Shown here: in pieces, positions 7,203 through 20,200 of the stretch | Position numbering within the stretch: position 1 is the stretch's first letter | Layout of the letters: each line of letters opens with the position of its first letter | From: a virus | Direction: 5' to 3' (one strand) | IMG/VR virus record: IMGVR_UViG_3300042691_044868 | Coordinates: 1 to 64,000 of that record | Length of the DNA stretch: 64,000 bases | The notes under the pieces: model-generated | The model's database searches: none | What the model saw: the letters and a program-made list of their open reading frames with translations, nothing else | What the model was told of the DNA's origin: nothing | Made by a program: the position numbers and the translations under genes

Positions 7203-7203
7203 A

Positions 7204-7398
7204 TTATTTCTCCAGAATATCATCAACTCCGTCGTCGTCTTTATCCTTAAACGTACTTGGGTCTCTTGTAAAAATTTTCTGAGCCAGAAGATACTTTTCC
7301 TCCGAACTCATCTCTTTCCAATCCATTTTTCGCCCCTTGGGGCGCCACATTAGGAGCACCAAAACGACCGCTGTAAAAAAGAATACCGGCCATAACAT
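7204..7398 (-). CDS. Small membrane-anchored protein, 64 aa
   Basis: A 64-residue protein with one N-terminal membrane span (residues 1-18, WPVFFFTAVVLVLLMW) followed by basic residues and an acidic tail with DKDDDGVDD, an EF-hand-like calcium loop or simple acidic repeat. The positive-inside rule puts the tail in the cytoplasm. Function unknown. Its start overlaps the stop of the 97-aa gene. Confidence 0.55.
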   Translation of the reverse strand: MLWPVFFFTAVVLVLLMWRPKGRKMDWKEMSSEEKYLLAQKIFTRDPSTFKDKDDDGVDDILEK

Positions 7399-7691
7399 TA
7401 GTATTTACCTTTCCGGCTGGACGGACTGGATTGAGTAGAGCCGCCTGGGCCAGCCCAGAGATGCTTGCAAGCCCAGTAACGGGCGCTTAGCTTGCTCCCC
7501 GGATTGGCGCAGTTGTGGCGGGCCCGGAAGGATTTGCGCGCAGCGGCCGAGTAGTTGTGGCCGTATCCTTTGGCCCCAAAGTGTACGAGGCGTTCTTGTC
7601 CGTTCTCGCAAGCTTTGACCATTTTCTTTTTGCCCGGACGTGTGCTGGCCCGGGGTTGATTGCAAGGCATGCTGGCTTTTCCTAGTGGCAT
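7398..7691 (-). CDS. Small basic Cys-rich protein, MPLGK N-terminus, 97 aa
   Basis: A 97-residue protein: MPLGKASMPCNQPR, KMVKACENGQERLVHFG, FRARHNCANPGSKLSARYW and ACKHLW. The FRARHxC...SKLSARYWxC(K) core is shared by small proteins of marine and other phages (DUF6321-like); function unknown. It has four Cys and two His as possible zinc ligands. It sits between the glucosaminidase and the other tiny genes. Confidence 0.65.
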   Translation of the reverse strand: MPLGKASMPCNQPRASTRPGKKKMVKACENGQERLVHFGAKGYGHNYSAAARKSFRARHNCANPGSKLSARYWACKHLWAGPGGSTQSSPSSRKGKY

Positions 7692-7694
7692 AAA

Positions 7695-8246
7695 TTACTC
7701 CAATCTTCCGGCGAAACTCGATTCAACGAATCTTGGGTCCAGGCTCGGCAGATTGTCGAGGATGTACTGGATGTCCTTGTTGATGCGACCAACACCGGAT
7801 TTGTACTTCTTCAGGTTCTCAGTGAAATACCCACCGGAGTGAAGGCCGGTGACAAACTGGTCAATTGTCTTAGATCCAGGAACGTTTTTGTACCTGGGGT
7901 TGTCGCCAATAAATTTTGCATACTCTTCAAAAAAATTCTGGGGATTTTCAAAGGTCCTGAAGTTGCTCACCTCGGTCCTGCGGGTCGGGCCGTAACCTTC
8001 GGCTGACGCCATGGGTACGCTTGCCTGTCCGGCCCTGGCTTTGATGCCGGCAAGGTTTCCCTTTTTGGCCAGATCCGATTCACCCCACCCGGATTCGAAA
8101 GCCGTCTGGCTAAGAACAAAGCTGGGGTTGACCCGGAGTTTCTCAGCCGCGACCACGGCATTGGGAGCCTGATTGAGCACGTACTGAATCTTTTTGTCAG
8201 CTGCCGGCCCCAGTCTCTTTTTGATCTCAGCCAGTTTTTGGTCCAT
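7695..8246 (-). CDS. Glucosaminidase-type muralytic enzyme (GH73/FlgJ-like)
   Basis: A 183-residue peptidoglycan hydrolase of the mannosyl-glycoprotein endo-beta-N-acetylglucosaminidase family. The catalytic Glu is Glu51 in QTAFESGWGESDLAK, followed by GNLAGIKA and the FRTFENPQNFFEEYAKFI strand-helix typical of the family. It lacks a signal peptide. It lies directly downstream of the giant internal protein and far from the holin-endolysin pair, so a virion-borne, entry-stage role is more likely than lysis. Confidence 0.8.
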   Translation of the reverse strand: MDQKLAEIKKRLGPAADKKIQYVLNQAPNAVVAAEKLRVNPSFVLSQTAFESGWGESDLAKKGNLAGIKARAGQASVPMASAEGYGPTRRTEVSNFRTFENPQNFFEEYAKFIGDNPRYKNVPGSKTIDQFVTGLHSGGYFTENLKKYKSGVGRINKDIQYILDNLPSLDPRFVESSFAGRLE

Positions 8247-8260
8247 GGTCAGATCCTAGA

Positions 8261-11200
8261 TTATTGGTTTTCCGGAAGCAACTCCGCCTGTTTTTCGACC
8301 AGGCGTTTGACCTGTGATTCAATCAGGGCCTTGCGTTTAATCGGGCGAAGAACCCGGGATACGAGTTCCTTGGCGACATTGGGGTCCTGGGTGTTGAGGA
8401 TCGCGTCGAATACCTTCGGGTTGGACAGGACATTGACGATATCCGGTCCTGCCGCCGCCATCCAGTCGTACTTCTCTTCGGAGGAGAGGGTTTTGCCCAG
8501 GAACACGGCGTCGCTCATGGCCTTCTGGAACTGTTGGGGCGACATGCGTCCGGCGGCGTATTCAAGCTGGGCCTCCCTGACTGCCACGTCCGAGAGTTCG
8601 CTGGGGCTCCAGAGGATGCCCACGCGCTTGGCGGCAAGGAGGGCGAACACACGGGTTTCGGGATCTTCCGAGTTGATGTCAGCGCCCAGCGAGAAGAACC
8701 GTTTGGCGATCGGGATACCGCGCAGGAGCGGAATCTTGACGGGGGTCCCGAGCATGGATAGGTCAGGACGAAGAACTTTTCCAATTGTCTTTCCAGCTTC
8801 TGGGGACACGGCTTCAGCCGCCTCGGGGATCGAGGCCGCAAACGGAATACTTCTCAGGAAAGATCCGGTGATTCCGATCTTGGCCGGACGCCCAGCAGAA
8901 CTTTGTCTAAACGCGTCAACAACATTCTCCAAGTCGCGAAGGGTGGCGTAACCAGGAACAACGATTGTTCCCGCCAGATTGCCGACAAAGTCGGCCAACT
9001 CCTGGACCTTGCCTTGGGCTCCGGGCTGTCTGGGATACACCGCATTGAACACACGGCGCATTCCGTTCATAAAGGCCAGATCAACTATGCTGGAAGCAAC
9101 CATCGGAATTGCACCCAAAGCCGCGGTCATCGTGGCTTCAGCCTCGCTACGTTTGGAGTAACGGCTGGCTTCCACAAATATGGCAACCGGCAACAGAAAA
9201 CCGCTGACTCCGTACGGAAGAGATTCCCAGCTAATAAACTTGGGGGTACCATCAGCAAATCGTCCGATCTGAATGGATTTGGGTTTGGCCCCGGCGGCAG
9301 TCCATGCCTTGCGCTGGGCCGCATCTTCTGGGCCATTGTAATGCACCATAAACGCTGGGTCTTCTTCACGGTCCGGACCCCAAGCTCCGAAAGCCCGCAA
9401 GATGGCGAGCAATCCCATGGTTCCAATATGACCGATGATTACTTTTGCAAGCTGGATATTGAAAGCGTTGGTTCCCGGCTGCGCGGCCTGTCTGCGGTAC
9501 TTGGAATTCTTTTCGGTAAACGTTCCGGATCCAACCAGAAGACGCTTGAGGCTCCAGGCTGGCATCCAGTTAAGGGCCTCGTTGGTCAGACTGCTTGCCG
9601 TTTTCAAGAACTTGAAGATGGTGCGTAAAGTCCAATGACCGTTGGCAGCAAGGCGCTGGAGGCCAGCCATCAATTTTCCAAGTGAGCCCTCGAAGTCGTT
9701 GGTATAAGTTGCACGACGGGCAAATTCCGTGGACATCTCGGTGATGCGTTGGCCGTCTTCGTCGCGGCCCTGCTCAAGAATTTCTTCGATTCTCGCAAGT
9801 TTCTGAGAGGCATTTAAACCAAAGGTCTTAGCTTCCACTTCGGCTTGGGCGATAGCCCTCTCGCGGGCTTCCGGGGTGTAATTCAAAAGGCGTATGACTT
9901 CGGCATCCACATCGGCCTGCTCGGTGTATCGGGTAGTGGCAATACGATAAGCCTCGGCAATCTCCATGGCCTTCTTTGCCCCCATCTTGTTGAAAGCGTC
10001 GCCCATGGCCATGCCCTGACTGACCCACACGGCGGGGGTGAGGGCCGCGTTCATCACATTGCCGGTCACCGTATTGGGGTTCAGGGAAATAGTCATGCTC
10101 TGCCCCAACGGGAGGCTGATTTCCTGATAAGCGTCCTCGATAGGCAAACGACCTCGCTTGGCATTTTCAAACTTTTTCTTCATCGCCTGGAAGGTATTGA
10201 CTGTGGAGAAATTGTTGGCAACGGTCATATCTGCCGCAGCCGACAAGTCACCTTTGCGAACAATATTCAAGGCTGTCCAAGCCTCTCCTGTCCCGCCAAG
10301 CCACTTGGGAAGTGCCACTTGGAACAGGCGGGCAAATCCACGGAATCCGCCACCAGTACCGGTCTTCTTGAACAGACCTTCGATGCTGTTCATCGAACTC
10401 ATCAAAAACACATCCGTAGTCACCTGAAGTGTTCCTCCCCAGGTATTGATTCCGAGGGTGCTGATCGAGGCCAGCAAGTTGAAGGTTTGCAGGTCGACGA
10501 TCAAATCACCCCAGGCGATCGGGGCCGAAGTCTTGATGAACCCAAACAGATCATTGAGTCCGCGCATCCGGATACTGCCTTCCGGCATCTTGGCAATTTT
10601 CTTGATCTTAGCTTCGATCTCGGCTCGAACCTCCGGACTGACATCCGGCAGGCCGATGGAGTCGCGGATAACCTGGAAGACTGCGTCATTACGTAGGGCG
10701 CCGAGGTTGGCGGCATCCATCAAGCGCTGAAGAACACCGCGAATCTTTCGGGTTTTCCTTTCCTTGTTCTTTTCGTAGCGAGCCAGGATGTTAGCTAACT
10801 CCCTCTTCCGCTCCTGTTCGACCAGGGACTCCAGACTCTTGGACAGGAATCGGGTGATCTCCAGGCGCTTGGCCTCGGACAGATTAGTCTCCTTAAGAAG
10901 AAGATCGCGAAGTTTTCCGGTGAACGTGGAAATATCTCCGTCGCTTTGGCGGATCAGTTGGCGAATGTTTACCGACTCCCCACCGATGGTGTTGAGCTTG
11001 GTCAACGCGGCTTTGAGCTGAGACTGGCTGACTGGGGCCTGCATGGATTTGTCGATCAGGTTCTCAAGCGTCTCGCGGACATCTTCCGGATAATTGTTAA
11101 GAAGTTTGTCCCGGGTCAAATCCCAGGCCCGTTGCACAACCTCGAAGTTCGAGATAAGCGCCTTGACGTTCTGGGCTGCCGACGGAGGAATTGGACGGGG

Positions 11201-14200
11201 AAACTTTTCCTTGAGCGCCGCCTGTTCCCGCATGGCGGGCTTGATGATGCGGGCCAAATAACGGAAAAACTCTTCTACCTTCGGCTCCTGCCCGCTACGA
11301 GCAGCTTCCCGGGCGAAAGCCTGGGATAGGATTTCGCCGATTGCGTCGGCCATATCCTTATCCGGGTCCAGCTTAACCTTGCCCCGTCCCCGCGTCTTTT
11401 TCTGTTCTTCCTGATAACCACGCTCAGCTTGCTCGACGGTCGGAGGCGTGAAGACCGGGGCATTGCCCATGTTCTGGGCTTCCATCTCAAGACGGTTCCT
11501 GACCACCAAAGCAGCCGCCGCGCCGTAGAGATCAATCTGGTTTTGGTTAAGACCCATCCGGGCGAGGTAGGCGTTGAGCACATTACGATCCTCGAAGATT
11601 GAATCGACCGCATTGGGATCAACGGCGTTGACTTCCATGATGTGGGCCAGGATGGCATCAGCCAGATCGTTGACCGCATTCTTGTCCACCGGGATTTCAT
11701 CGTTAGGCCGTCCCGCCGGAGAAGCAGCCCCGATGCGGCGCTTGAACCGGTTGAGTGCATCCACCACGGCAGGGTTACGGTTGGCCCGGTTGATGACGGC
11801 GATGAGTTCGGAAACCCGCGGCGAGGAAGGATCTTTCGGGGCAACTTCCTTGAGAGTCTTGAGAAGTTTGTTGACTCCGGGAAGCTCGGTCAGCTGACCG
11901 ACAGCCCGGACGGTGGCGTCTTCCAAGGAGAGGCTGATTTCGTTTAGCTCGGGGAGGAAAGGTTCGACCTTAAATTCGGTTGCCTTGTTGAGAATCTTGT
12001 CAACCATCAACTGAAGACTGACAGGATTCCCAGCCACCTTTTCGAAGATCTTAAGATAATTGAGCGAACGTCCGGCTTCGCTTGCGTACTTCTTCATCAG
12101 GAACACGGAAAGATCGGCCATTTTCTCCTGGGCCGAAACATCCTCAAGTCCGTCGGCCTCAATCTGAGCCGACTGAGCCTGTAGGTCGGAAACAACCTGC
12201 ATGGCGATCGCAACTTCCAGGGACATCGGAACGCTCAAGCGATCCGAAAGCAACAGATTCAGACTTTCTTCCAGCCCATAAGTCTCGACAAATTGTCTGG
12301 CCTTCTGCTCGAGAACCTCCCTTGGCTGTTCCTGATACTCGGAATTTGCGCGCATGTAGTCCTGAAGCGATCCTTCGGGGGCCAGATCGGCCAACCGGTT
12401 AACGGCTTTGGAGTAGTTAATCTTCGGTCCAGATCCGGGGGCCGGAGCGTTGAGTTGAGAAACACGGCGGAAATAGGAGGAATAAGCCGGGGACTTTTTG
12501 ATGTCGTGGTAGAGAAGTCTCCATTCCTGTTCGGAATACAGCCTGCCCTCAAAAAGAACGGGCTGTCCTCCCCGGCCTTCGAAAAGCTTGATGACGGTTT
12601 TGACAAGCCCGTCATTGTTTGATTTCCCCGAGGAGTAGACAGGATCAGTGTTGGGCAGAGTGAGGGCAACCCGGAAGGTGGGTTTGATTTTGATCCCCCT
12701 CTGTTCTTTGGAAATACGATGGATGCGGGGATCGGGGCGGAACCTGAGGGTAAGAGGAACTGTCTCTCCTTTGGCATCAGTAATGATCGGGTCGGCTGGG
12801 GTGATCGCGGAAGGCAGAACAACCGCACCGGGCCAGTTGCGTCGGGCGCGCTCAAGCGCGTGCTGGAAGTTCAACCCGTTCATTCCGTCCACGAGCACAT
12901 TCCCGTCGCTGAATTTCACAACAACCGTGATCTCTGTCTTGTAATCCACCTCTGCGTAATTTTTTAACTTGGACCCATCGGCCCGGTAACCGAGATAAAT
13001 GTCGGGCGTCAGAACATAGCCTGTGTCGGGATAGGAACGGGCAAACTGCACCGCCACGTTTTCAAAAATCTTCCTCGCTTTGGCGGTCTCATTGGCGGCA
13101 ACCGCTCCCATGTAGGCGGCATTGTCCAGCTCGGATACAAATAGCCCGCGGCTTCCCGGGGCGGCAACTTCAAGCCTGCGATCCTTGGTCAGGAATTCAA
13201 ATTGTTTGCGGATAGCCCGTTCGAGTTCGAACCGCTGTTCGGACTCCAGAGCGTCCCTGAAGTTAACTTGTGCGTCATCGAGACGCTCCAGGCTGATCTT
13301 CCCTTCGGTAAAATTAGCAGGGATTACGCCAACCCGAACAAGGTTTTCGATCAGGTCGTTAAGCGGTATTTTACGGGTGTAAAGGATCAGGGGAACAGCC
13401 GTCGGTAGCGACTTCAGACCTTGATCAAAGGCTTCCTTGCTTTCAAAGGTAACTTCACCCTTAAGCGCGGCGTTTTGAGGGGAGGTCTTAAACGCGCTGT
13501 AAATCTTTCCGTTGATGAAGTTTCTCTTGGCGTACTCCGGAATCTGCGAGAACGGAACGTTTCCGAAGTCGGCGAATCCTTGAATCGTAAACTCGTCGTT
13601 CGTTGCCAAACCAAGCCTGACCAAATCAGCCTGAAGTTGCTGGACCGGGATCTTGGCGAGGGCGTCGATGACGGCCTGGAAGTCCCCGGCCTGGGCGATG
13701 TTGGCGAACAGAACCTCAGAACTGGACAGACTCAAGGGTACGGTTACATCTTCCGCACCTTCCGCAACCTGGGGTTTTCCAAGAACCGTGGCTCGCAAGA
13801 CCATGGCCTTGTCGTAAAGGCTCTTCCATTCCAGGTATTCCGCATAAAACGGATCCATTGGGAGACCGGTATAAACTCCGCCCCTGCTTTCTCCCAAAGA
13901 TTCGAAGTCCGCCAGAATCCGCATCAACGAGGCAAACTTCCACTGATCGGACTCCACGTCATCGTTAGGGCCTGCCTGTTCAGAAACCCTGGCAAGCTCC
14001 TGGTTGATGAAATCCTTGAGAACCGTGTCTTGTCCATCGATGATGGCTTGAACTGGGCTTTCGACCGGTTCCGCCCCTTCCTGGGTGGTGGGAGCGTCGG
14101 AAACAATAAGCAGGGCTTCTCTTGGAATGGCGATTCTCTGTTCTTCGGAAAGAGCCGTCCAGATGTCCATGGCGGCGCTGTTGACGTCACGCAGACTTGT

Positions 14201-17200
14201 CCTTACCTCACCCATCACCTGTTCGGTGGCACCACGGAAAATGTCATACTCAATCTTGGTGATGATTCCGTTGGACAAAGCCGCGTCGAGGGCAGTCAAC
14301 CACGCATCAGTGTCAACGGTCCTGCCATCATCCATGGCTGCCCGGACACCGAACACGGACTGGTTGACGTCGAAATCCAAGTAAAGTTCAATCTGCCGGT
14401 GAAGGCGAAGATCGTATTTATCCTGATCGTTGAACGGACGGGCCTGGTTCGGTGAGACACCTTTAAAGGGTGCTTCGACCGGCGTCAGGTCGGAATTGAG
14501 ATTTTGCAGGCTGGAAATAGTATTTTTCAGAACTTGGTCGACGATGTTTTCAACGTTGGCCAATCCCACCAACTTGCCGTCTTTTTGCACAACCTTGAGG
14601 GCTTCCAATAAGGCGTTGAGCCAACGCATAATGGCTTCACGGATTCCAGCTTGTTTGGACTGAGAAGTTTGGTACACGCTGTTAACAAAGAGCGTAGTCC
14701 GGCGCTTAACGGCTTGTGCCGCTTCTCCGCTCAACCCCATCAGAAGTCCTTCTTCGGTGGTCATTCCAAGGACTTTCAAGTCCACGAGCTGGCGAACATA
14801 TTCAAGCGCGACGAGCTGTCTGTTGCCCGCCATGGCATTGACAAGTTTTTGAACACCAGGTGTGTCAAGCGACAGGCCTCGGTTGGCATAGTAAAGTGAT
14901 GCCACCTGCTGACGAAGGGAGGCTGGCATGATCAATCCAAGCCGTTCGGCTTCCACGCCGGGATCTTTTCCGTCAGCGCGTAGAATCTCAAAGCTCTTTA
15001 TGTGGACAACTTCCTCGAAGGCCCCGAGCACAAGGAACGTTTCAATTTCCTCTGGTGTACGCAAGTTGTAAAAATCCAGCACAGAAGCGAGTTCGTCCGG
15101 ATTGACAACAATGGTGTCCTCACCGTTTGCTGCTCCTGGGACTGCGAGCAGTGCATGCGGAGAGGTTGGGTCAATGACAATATTGTTTTTGAAGCTGGGG
15201 AACAGCCGCTTGACGATTGCCTTAAACTCATCAACTCGCGTCGTTGTGGCAGCGGGAGTCGACGAGGTCGGAGCGCTCGAGAAAGTCTGTTCTCCGGTAA
15301 AGAGCCTTGCAATCGCCGGACCGTCCTCGGCAGTAAGAGCTTGGCCACCACGGGAAACCACGGCCTGGCCGGGGCCAAACGCCACCGTAAACCCGAGAGC
15401 CTTGGCCCTGGCTTCGAGCGTGCCTGCCCGAGCGTCGGCATCGGGGCTCATTGTGTCGAACCGCACCACGATTCCAGCGTCATTGCCGCTCTCAACCACC
15501 AGACCGGATTCGACCAGGCTCTCGACGATCGGCTTGGCAACAACATCAAGCTTAACCCCGTTGGCGTCCAGCAGTTCATTGGTCTGGGCAGCCGCGTCTT
15601 CCGGATCAATTAATTCCGTTACGGCGGACGAGTTATCCTGCTTGGGGGTTTCTTTACGAAGTTCCGTTTTGGGCTGCTCGGTGACTCCTGGTTCGCCTGG
15701 AAGTTGTTCTTTTACGTCAACAGAATCCTCTTTAATAACCACCCCGAATAACTCGTAAAAATTTAAAGCTGGGTGAGGTCCAATTTTATTTGTCGTACCC
15801 TCCTCGTAGGGACGTAAATCAAATTCTTTTGGTTTTAGACCAGTTCGGCTTCTCCAAGCAGCAAACGTCTCGTCTTGAGTAGGTTTCCACCATTCCAAAG
15901 GTTTTTTCTCGAAATCTATAAAACTATTTTCTGCCGCTATCTCTAAGAATTTATCTACTTGATATCCAGCAAAGCCCATTAATTTTAAAATAAAATTGGC
16001 ATTCTCATCACCAAGAATTTGATTTGAAAAAAGACCATACTGTAAAATAATAGGATAACCATTTTCATTTACCTCTGCGGCAAGATCAATTATTTTATTT
16101 TGTAGTTTTTGAAACGGAGAAAGTTCCTGTGCGGCCTGGGCCTGACGGCTGAGGATCGGGGTGGAGTTAACATCAAGGGCGGAGAACCCCGCACCCATGA
16201 CGGTTTCCAGATTGCGGAGGCGGCGGCTTAGGCGATCCAAGGCCCACTGATCGGCTTGGGTGTCTCCGATATAAAGTTTAACTGCCACGTCGCTGGCGGT
16301 GTCCAAACGGAAAATACGGTAAATAACCTGGACGATTTCGATTGCGGAAAGGGGAGGAGTAATGATGTACATCGATCTGGGGCTGTCTCCAACCTTGTCG
16401 TCCATCTCGATACCGACTCCACCCTTGGAGGTTGTGGTGATAAGAAGTTGGGCATTCTGCTTGTTAAAGCTGTCGAGTGCCGTCGCATTGGTATCCGATT
16501 CTCCGTGATATTCGGCAAACACGATCGGGTTTTTGCCTTCCTTAACGCGTCTTTCGTTAATCGCATTCAGTTTGGTCCGGACAATATCGGCGGTTGCGGA
16601 CACGCTTAGAATATTTTCCCGGGTGACAACATTTTGAATATCAGACTCGTTGACCGAGTTGACGACAAATACGACCTTCCTACCGCTGTCAATGTCCTTT
16701 TCCGCATTATCCAAGGCCAGATCGATTTTAAACTCCTCGACTGCGCGCCGTTGTTCCAGAATCATGGAGCTCATCATCCGGCCGGTCAGATTTTCCAGAC
16801 CGGTCTGTTCCTCGATAAACCGCACGCGCTCTTTGGCTTCCTCGGGCAACGTCACATCCACCCGGTTTACCTTCACACCTTCCAGGGAAAGGGATCGGGA
16901 GGAGAGATATCCATGTGCGGCCAGGTCTGCAATCAGCCTGTCGAGCATTTCGTCGGCTTGCTCCTGCGTATATTCCGGAGCCAACTCCCAGGTATATTTT
17001 GTCTTGCCTGCGCGGTAAACCTTGGTCATGCCAAGAGCCGTCATCAAATTGGCCTTTTTCTCGTCCAGCGATTTTCCGGGAATATTGTCCATCACACCAA
17101 GTCTTTGCAGGGAGAACAACTGGTCGGGCGTTTCGATAGGAGAACCGGACGCAAAAATCACCCGACCTGCTTTCATAGAAGCTTCCAACGCCTTTAAGAT

Positions 17201-20200
17201 TCGGGATTCCCCCTTACCTTTTTGCTTAGCCTTATGGACGTTTCTGAGTTCCTGATGCTCGTCAATGATCAGGATGGTATTTTCATCCATGAATGGAAGC
17301 AGGTCTTCCAAATGCTCATGGGTTGTCACCAGCATGTGGTCGGGGCTTAAAGAATCCTTGTCTATGGGTTTTTCTTGTGTCCCACGCAAAATCGTCGGGA
17401 TATCGAAAGCTTCATTTCCGACGGCCTTAGCCAAAGTCCCGGCAAACTTTCCGCGTCTCCAGTCTTTTTTGGGGTCCATGCCCAGCGCCTGCGTGGTTGA
17501 AGCATAAACAACCTTGTATCTCTTCTTGGGGTCGTTCATGTAATGCTTCGCGGCACCGCAAAGAACGTAAGTTTTTCCGGTACCGGGCCCCGCAAACAAA
17601 CCGAAAGCCCTCTGGGCCGTTGTCTCCAGCTGCGAGATAATCGATCCAAGATCGAATAACTGCTCTTTTTTCAGGATATTTTTAATACCCTGGGAGATTT
17701 TTTTGATTACGCTGGGGTCGCGCTGGCTGGTTCCTTGGCCGCGGGTGAAGACGAATTTTTTCGGAGTGGGAGTGCCTTTTTTGACAGGTTGAACTGCCGC
17801 TCCAGCAGGTTCTCCTCCGGGCTTAACACCAGCGAGTCGTCCTGTTTGAACAGCTCCTGTAGGCTTGGGTTCACCCGCTTTAGCGGGTCCGGCATCGGCA
17901 CGGGGCTGTGCCTCAGGTTTTCCTGGAGCAGTTTCTGTCCTAAGCGCCGTCGATCTTTGAACTCCGGGCTTTCGGGTTCTGGAGTTTTGTTCTGCGGCTC
18001 TGTTAGCTTCTTTGATTGTTTCTTCTTCTTGTTGGTCGACATATCCTGCCTCCTTTTGTGCTCTTTTGGTTACGGAAATAAGAGTATCCCTTAGATCCTT
18101 AACAGCTTTGATTTTCTTTGAAACGTTGGTTTCACCTCCGCTTTGGTTAAACTTGGCGACGGCGGCTTCAATCTCCTGTCTGAACCCATCGAGTTGTTGT
18201 TGGGAAAGGCTGTCAGCGAACGTCTCGAGTTGAACATCCGTATCGGCCAACAGATTGGCCGGATCGGTCTCTTCGGAAACGCTGGCGGCAATCATGCCTT
18301 GCAGATAGCTTTTGATCTTGATTGCATTGTCGGCATCCCGTGAGACGGTGATTCCAACAATCGGACTACCAGTCGGAGCATTGAGCAACATGTTGTAGTC
18401 GGAAGGCGTGATATAATCCAAGGCCAGAGCTTCCTCGATCTGCTTAATGACAAGATTGACGTCCGAGTCGGAAATATCCTGGGCGTCCATTTTCCGATCG
18501 GTAACCGGTTTCTTGGGCGTGGCGACTACTTGGGTGACGGCACCCTGAGGCGTTTGAACCTGCACAGTCTGAGCCACCGGAAGAGTTCCGGCTTTTTGGC
18601 GGGCTTGGAATTCCTTTTGAGCCAGAGTTTGGAATTGTTTGCGAAGAACCAACTGGCGACGGACAACGGTTTGCTGGGACTTATTGATCTCAGCGGCAAC
18701 CTGCTTTGAAGTCTTTAAATTTCCGCCCTCATAAGTCGAGTCAAAAATAGCCTTGTCTTCGTCGGTCGGCAGACTTTCCCGGAACTGGGAGCGTACTTCC
18801 TCAAGCAAAAGTCGCTTGGACTCCAGCTGGTCTGTTTCGGTTCTTTGACGTTTGAGGTTTTCATCTACCTGATCGGAAACCGATTTCTCTTTCGCTGCGG
18901 CTTCTTGTCGTTCCGTTTCCCTGCCGACAGCTTCTTCTCCGGCAGTTTCGCCCTCACCTGCACCCATCTCTTCTTTATAAGGAACCATGAGGCCCCGTTG
19001 CTGTTTTAATCTTGGCCACGCTTTTTCGATAAGTTTTGATTCGAGCTGGTCGAGCGCGGTAGACAAATAAAATGGCGTCTTGCCTTTACGAACGTACTCT
19101 TGAAATCTGTTCCTCAAAGCCGCCATCAAATTCGCGGCAAAATCGAATTGTTTATAAGCCGCATACTTCCTGGATTCAAAAATGCCTTGCTTGGCCTTAA
19201 TAAAGGCCTCCACAGTTTCTGCGGCAGTCAGCAGAACATCCCCTGTGTTTTCATCAATCGCCCCGATATCCTTCAACATCTTGACGGTGGACTCGTTATT
19301 CTTATCGAAAACCTCCCAGAATAATTCCCTGTTTATCTCCCGCTCACTTACTGGGGTGTTCTTCAAATAAGTCATCGTTTCCCCCTCTGGATTGAGTTCG
19401 GGAATCGTGAGTGTATCGCTCAAACTTATTCTGCCTTGGTTTAATTTTCGGTCTGCGTCGGCTTCTTTCTCGTCCAAATCTTTTTCTTTCTCCTCGGAAA
19501 CCCGCGCAAAAACCTCGGCTTTGAGGGCATTTGCCCGTTGACGGAGTGCGGTGGCTTGTTGCTTTAGAATTTGGGCCTGTTCAGGAACCGACTCCTCGGC
19601 TTCCTTGTCCAGACGATCGGCCTCCGCCAGATCGAAGCGGATCTTCGGATTGTTTTGAGCGCTGAAATCCAAGGCAAAAAAGTCATCGATCTTTTTCTGT
19701 TGAGCCGCTTCGATTGGTGTTTCCCCGATATACTGTCTTTCAATCTGGGCTATCTCCCCGACACTTGTAGCTTTGCTTAGGTATCGTTCGTAAATATCGT
19801 CCAATTCACTTTCAGTATACTTTTTAGTGTTCCGGATTCGGTCAAGGGCTTCTTCTTTGTCGATTGAGAAGGCTTCTTTAGGGTCATCTTCACCTAACCA
19901 GACCGGGGAATCCTTATCCCCGGTCCTTACACCAAGAATCAAAAGATCACCTGTGGCCTCATCAAGTTTTGTATAAACATCGCCGCGACCGTCAAGCTGA
20001 CGGGCTAGGGCTTCTGTCTGTGGGCTTGCCTTGAAACGTATGGTTTTCTCCCCGTTTCGGCTCATTCTGTCCGCAAGATTGTCGTAAATCAAAACGGAGT
20101 TTTCCGCTTTTTCAACGTCAAATTCAAAGTTAGGAACTCCGACAATGTCTTCCTCTCCTTCGACTTCGATTGGTGCTCCTGCCTCGGGTTCTGTGACTGA

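Noticed and set aside
13421-14455. Rightward 344-aa open frame opposite the giant gene
   Set aside because: Long antisense ORFs arise from the codon bias of a 13.6-kb gene; no protein-like domain seen.
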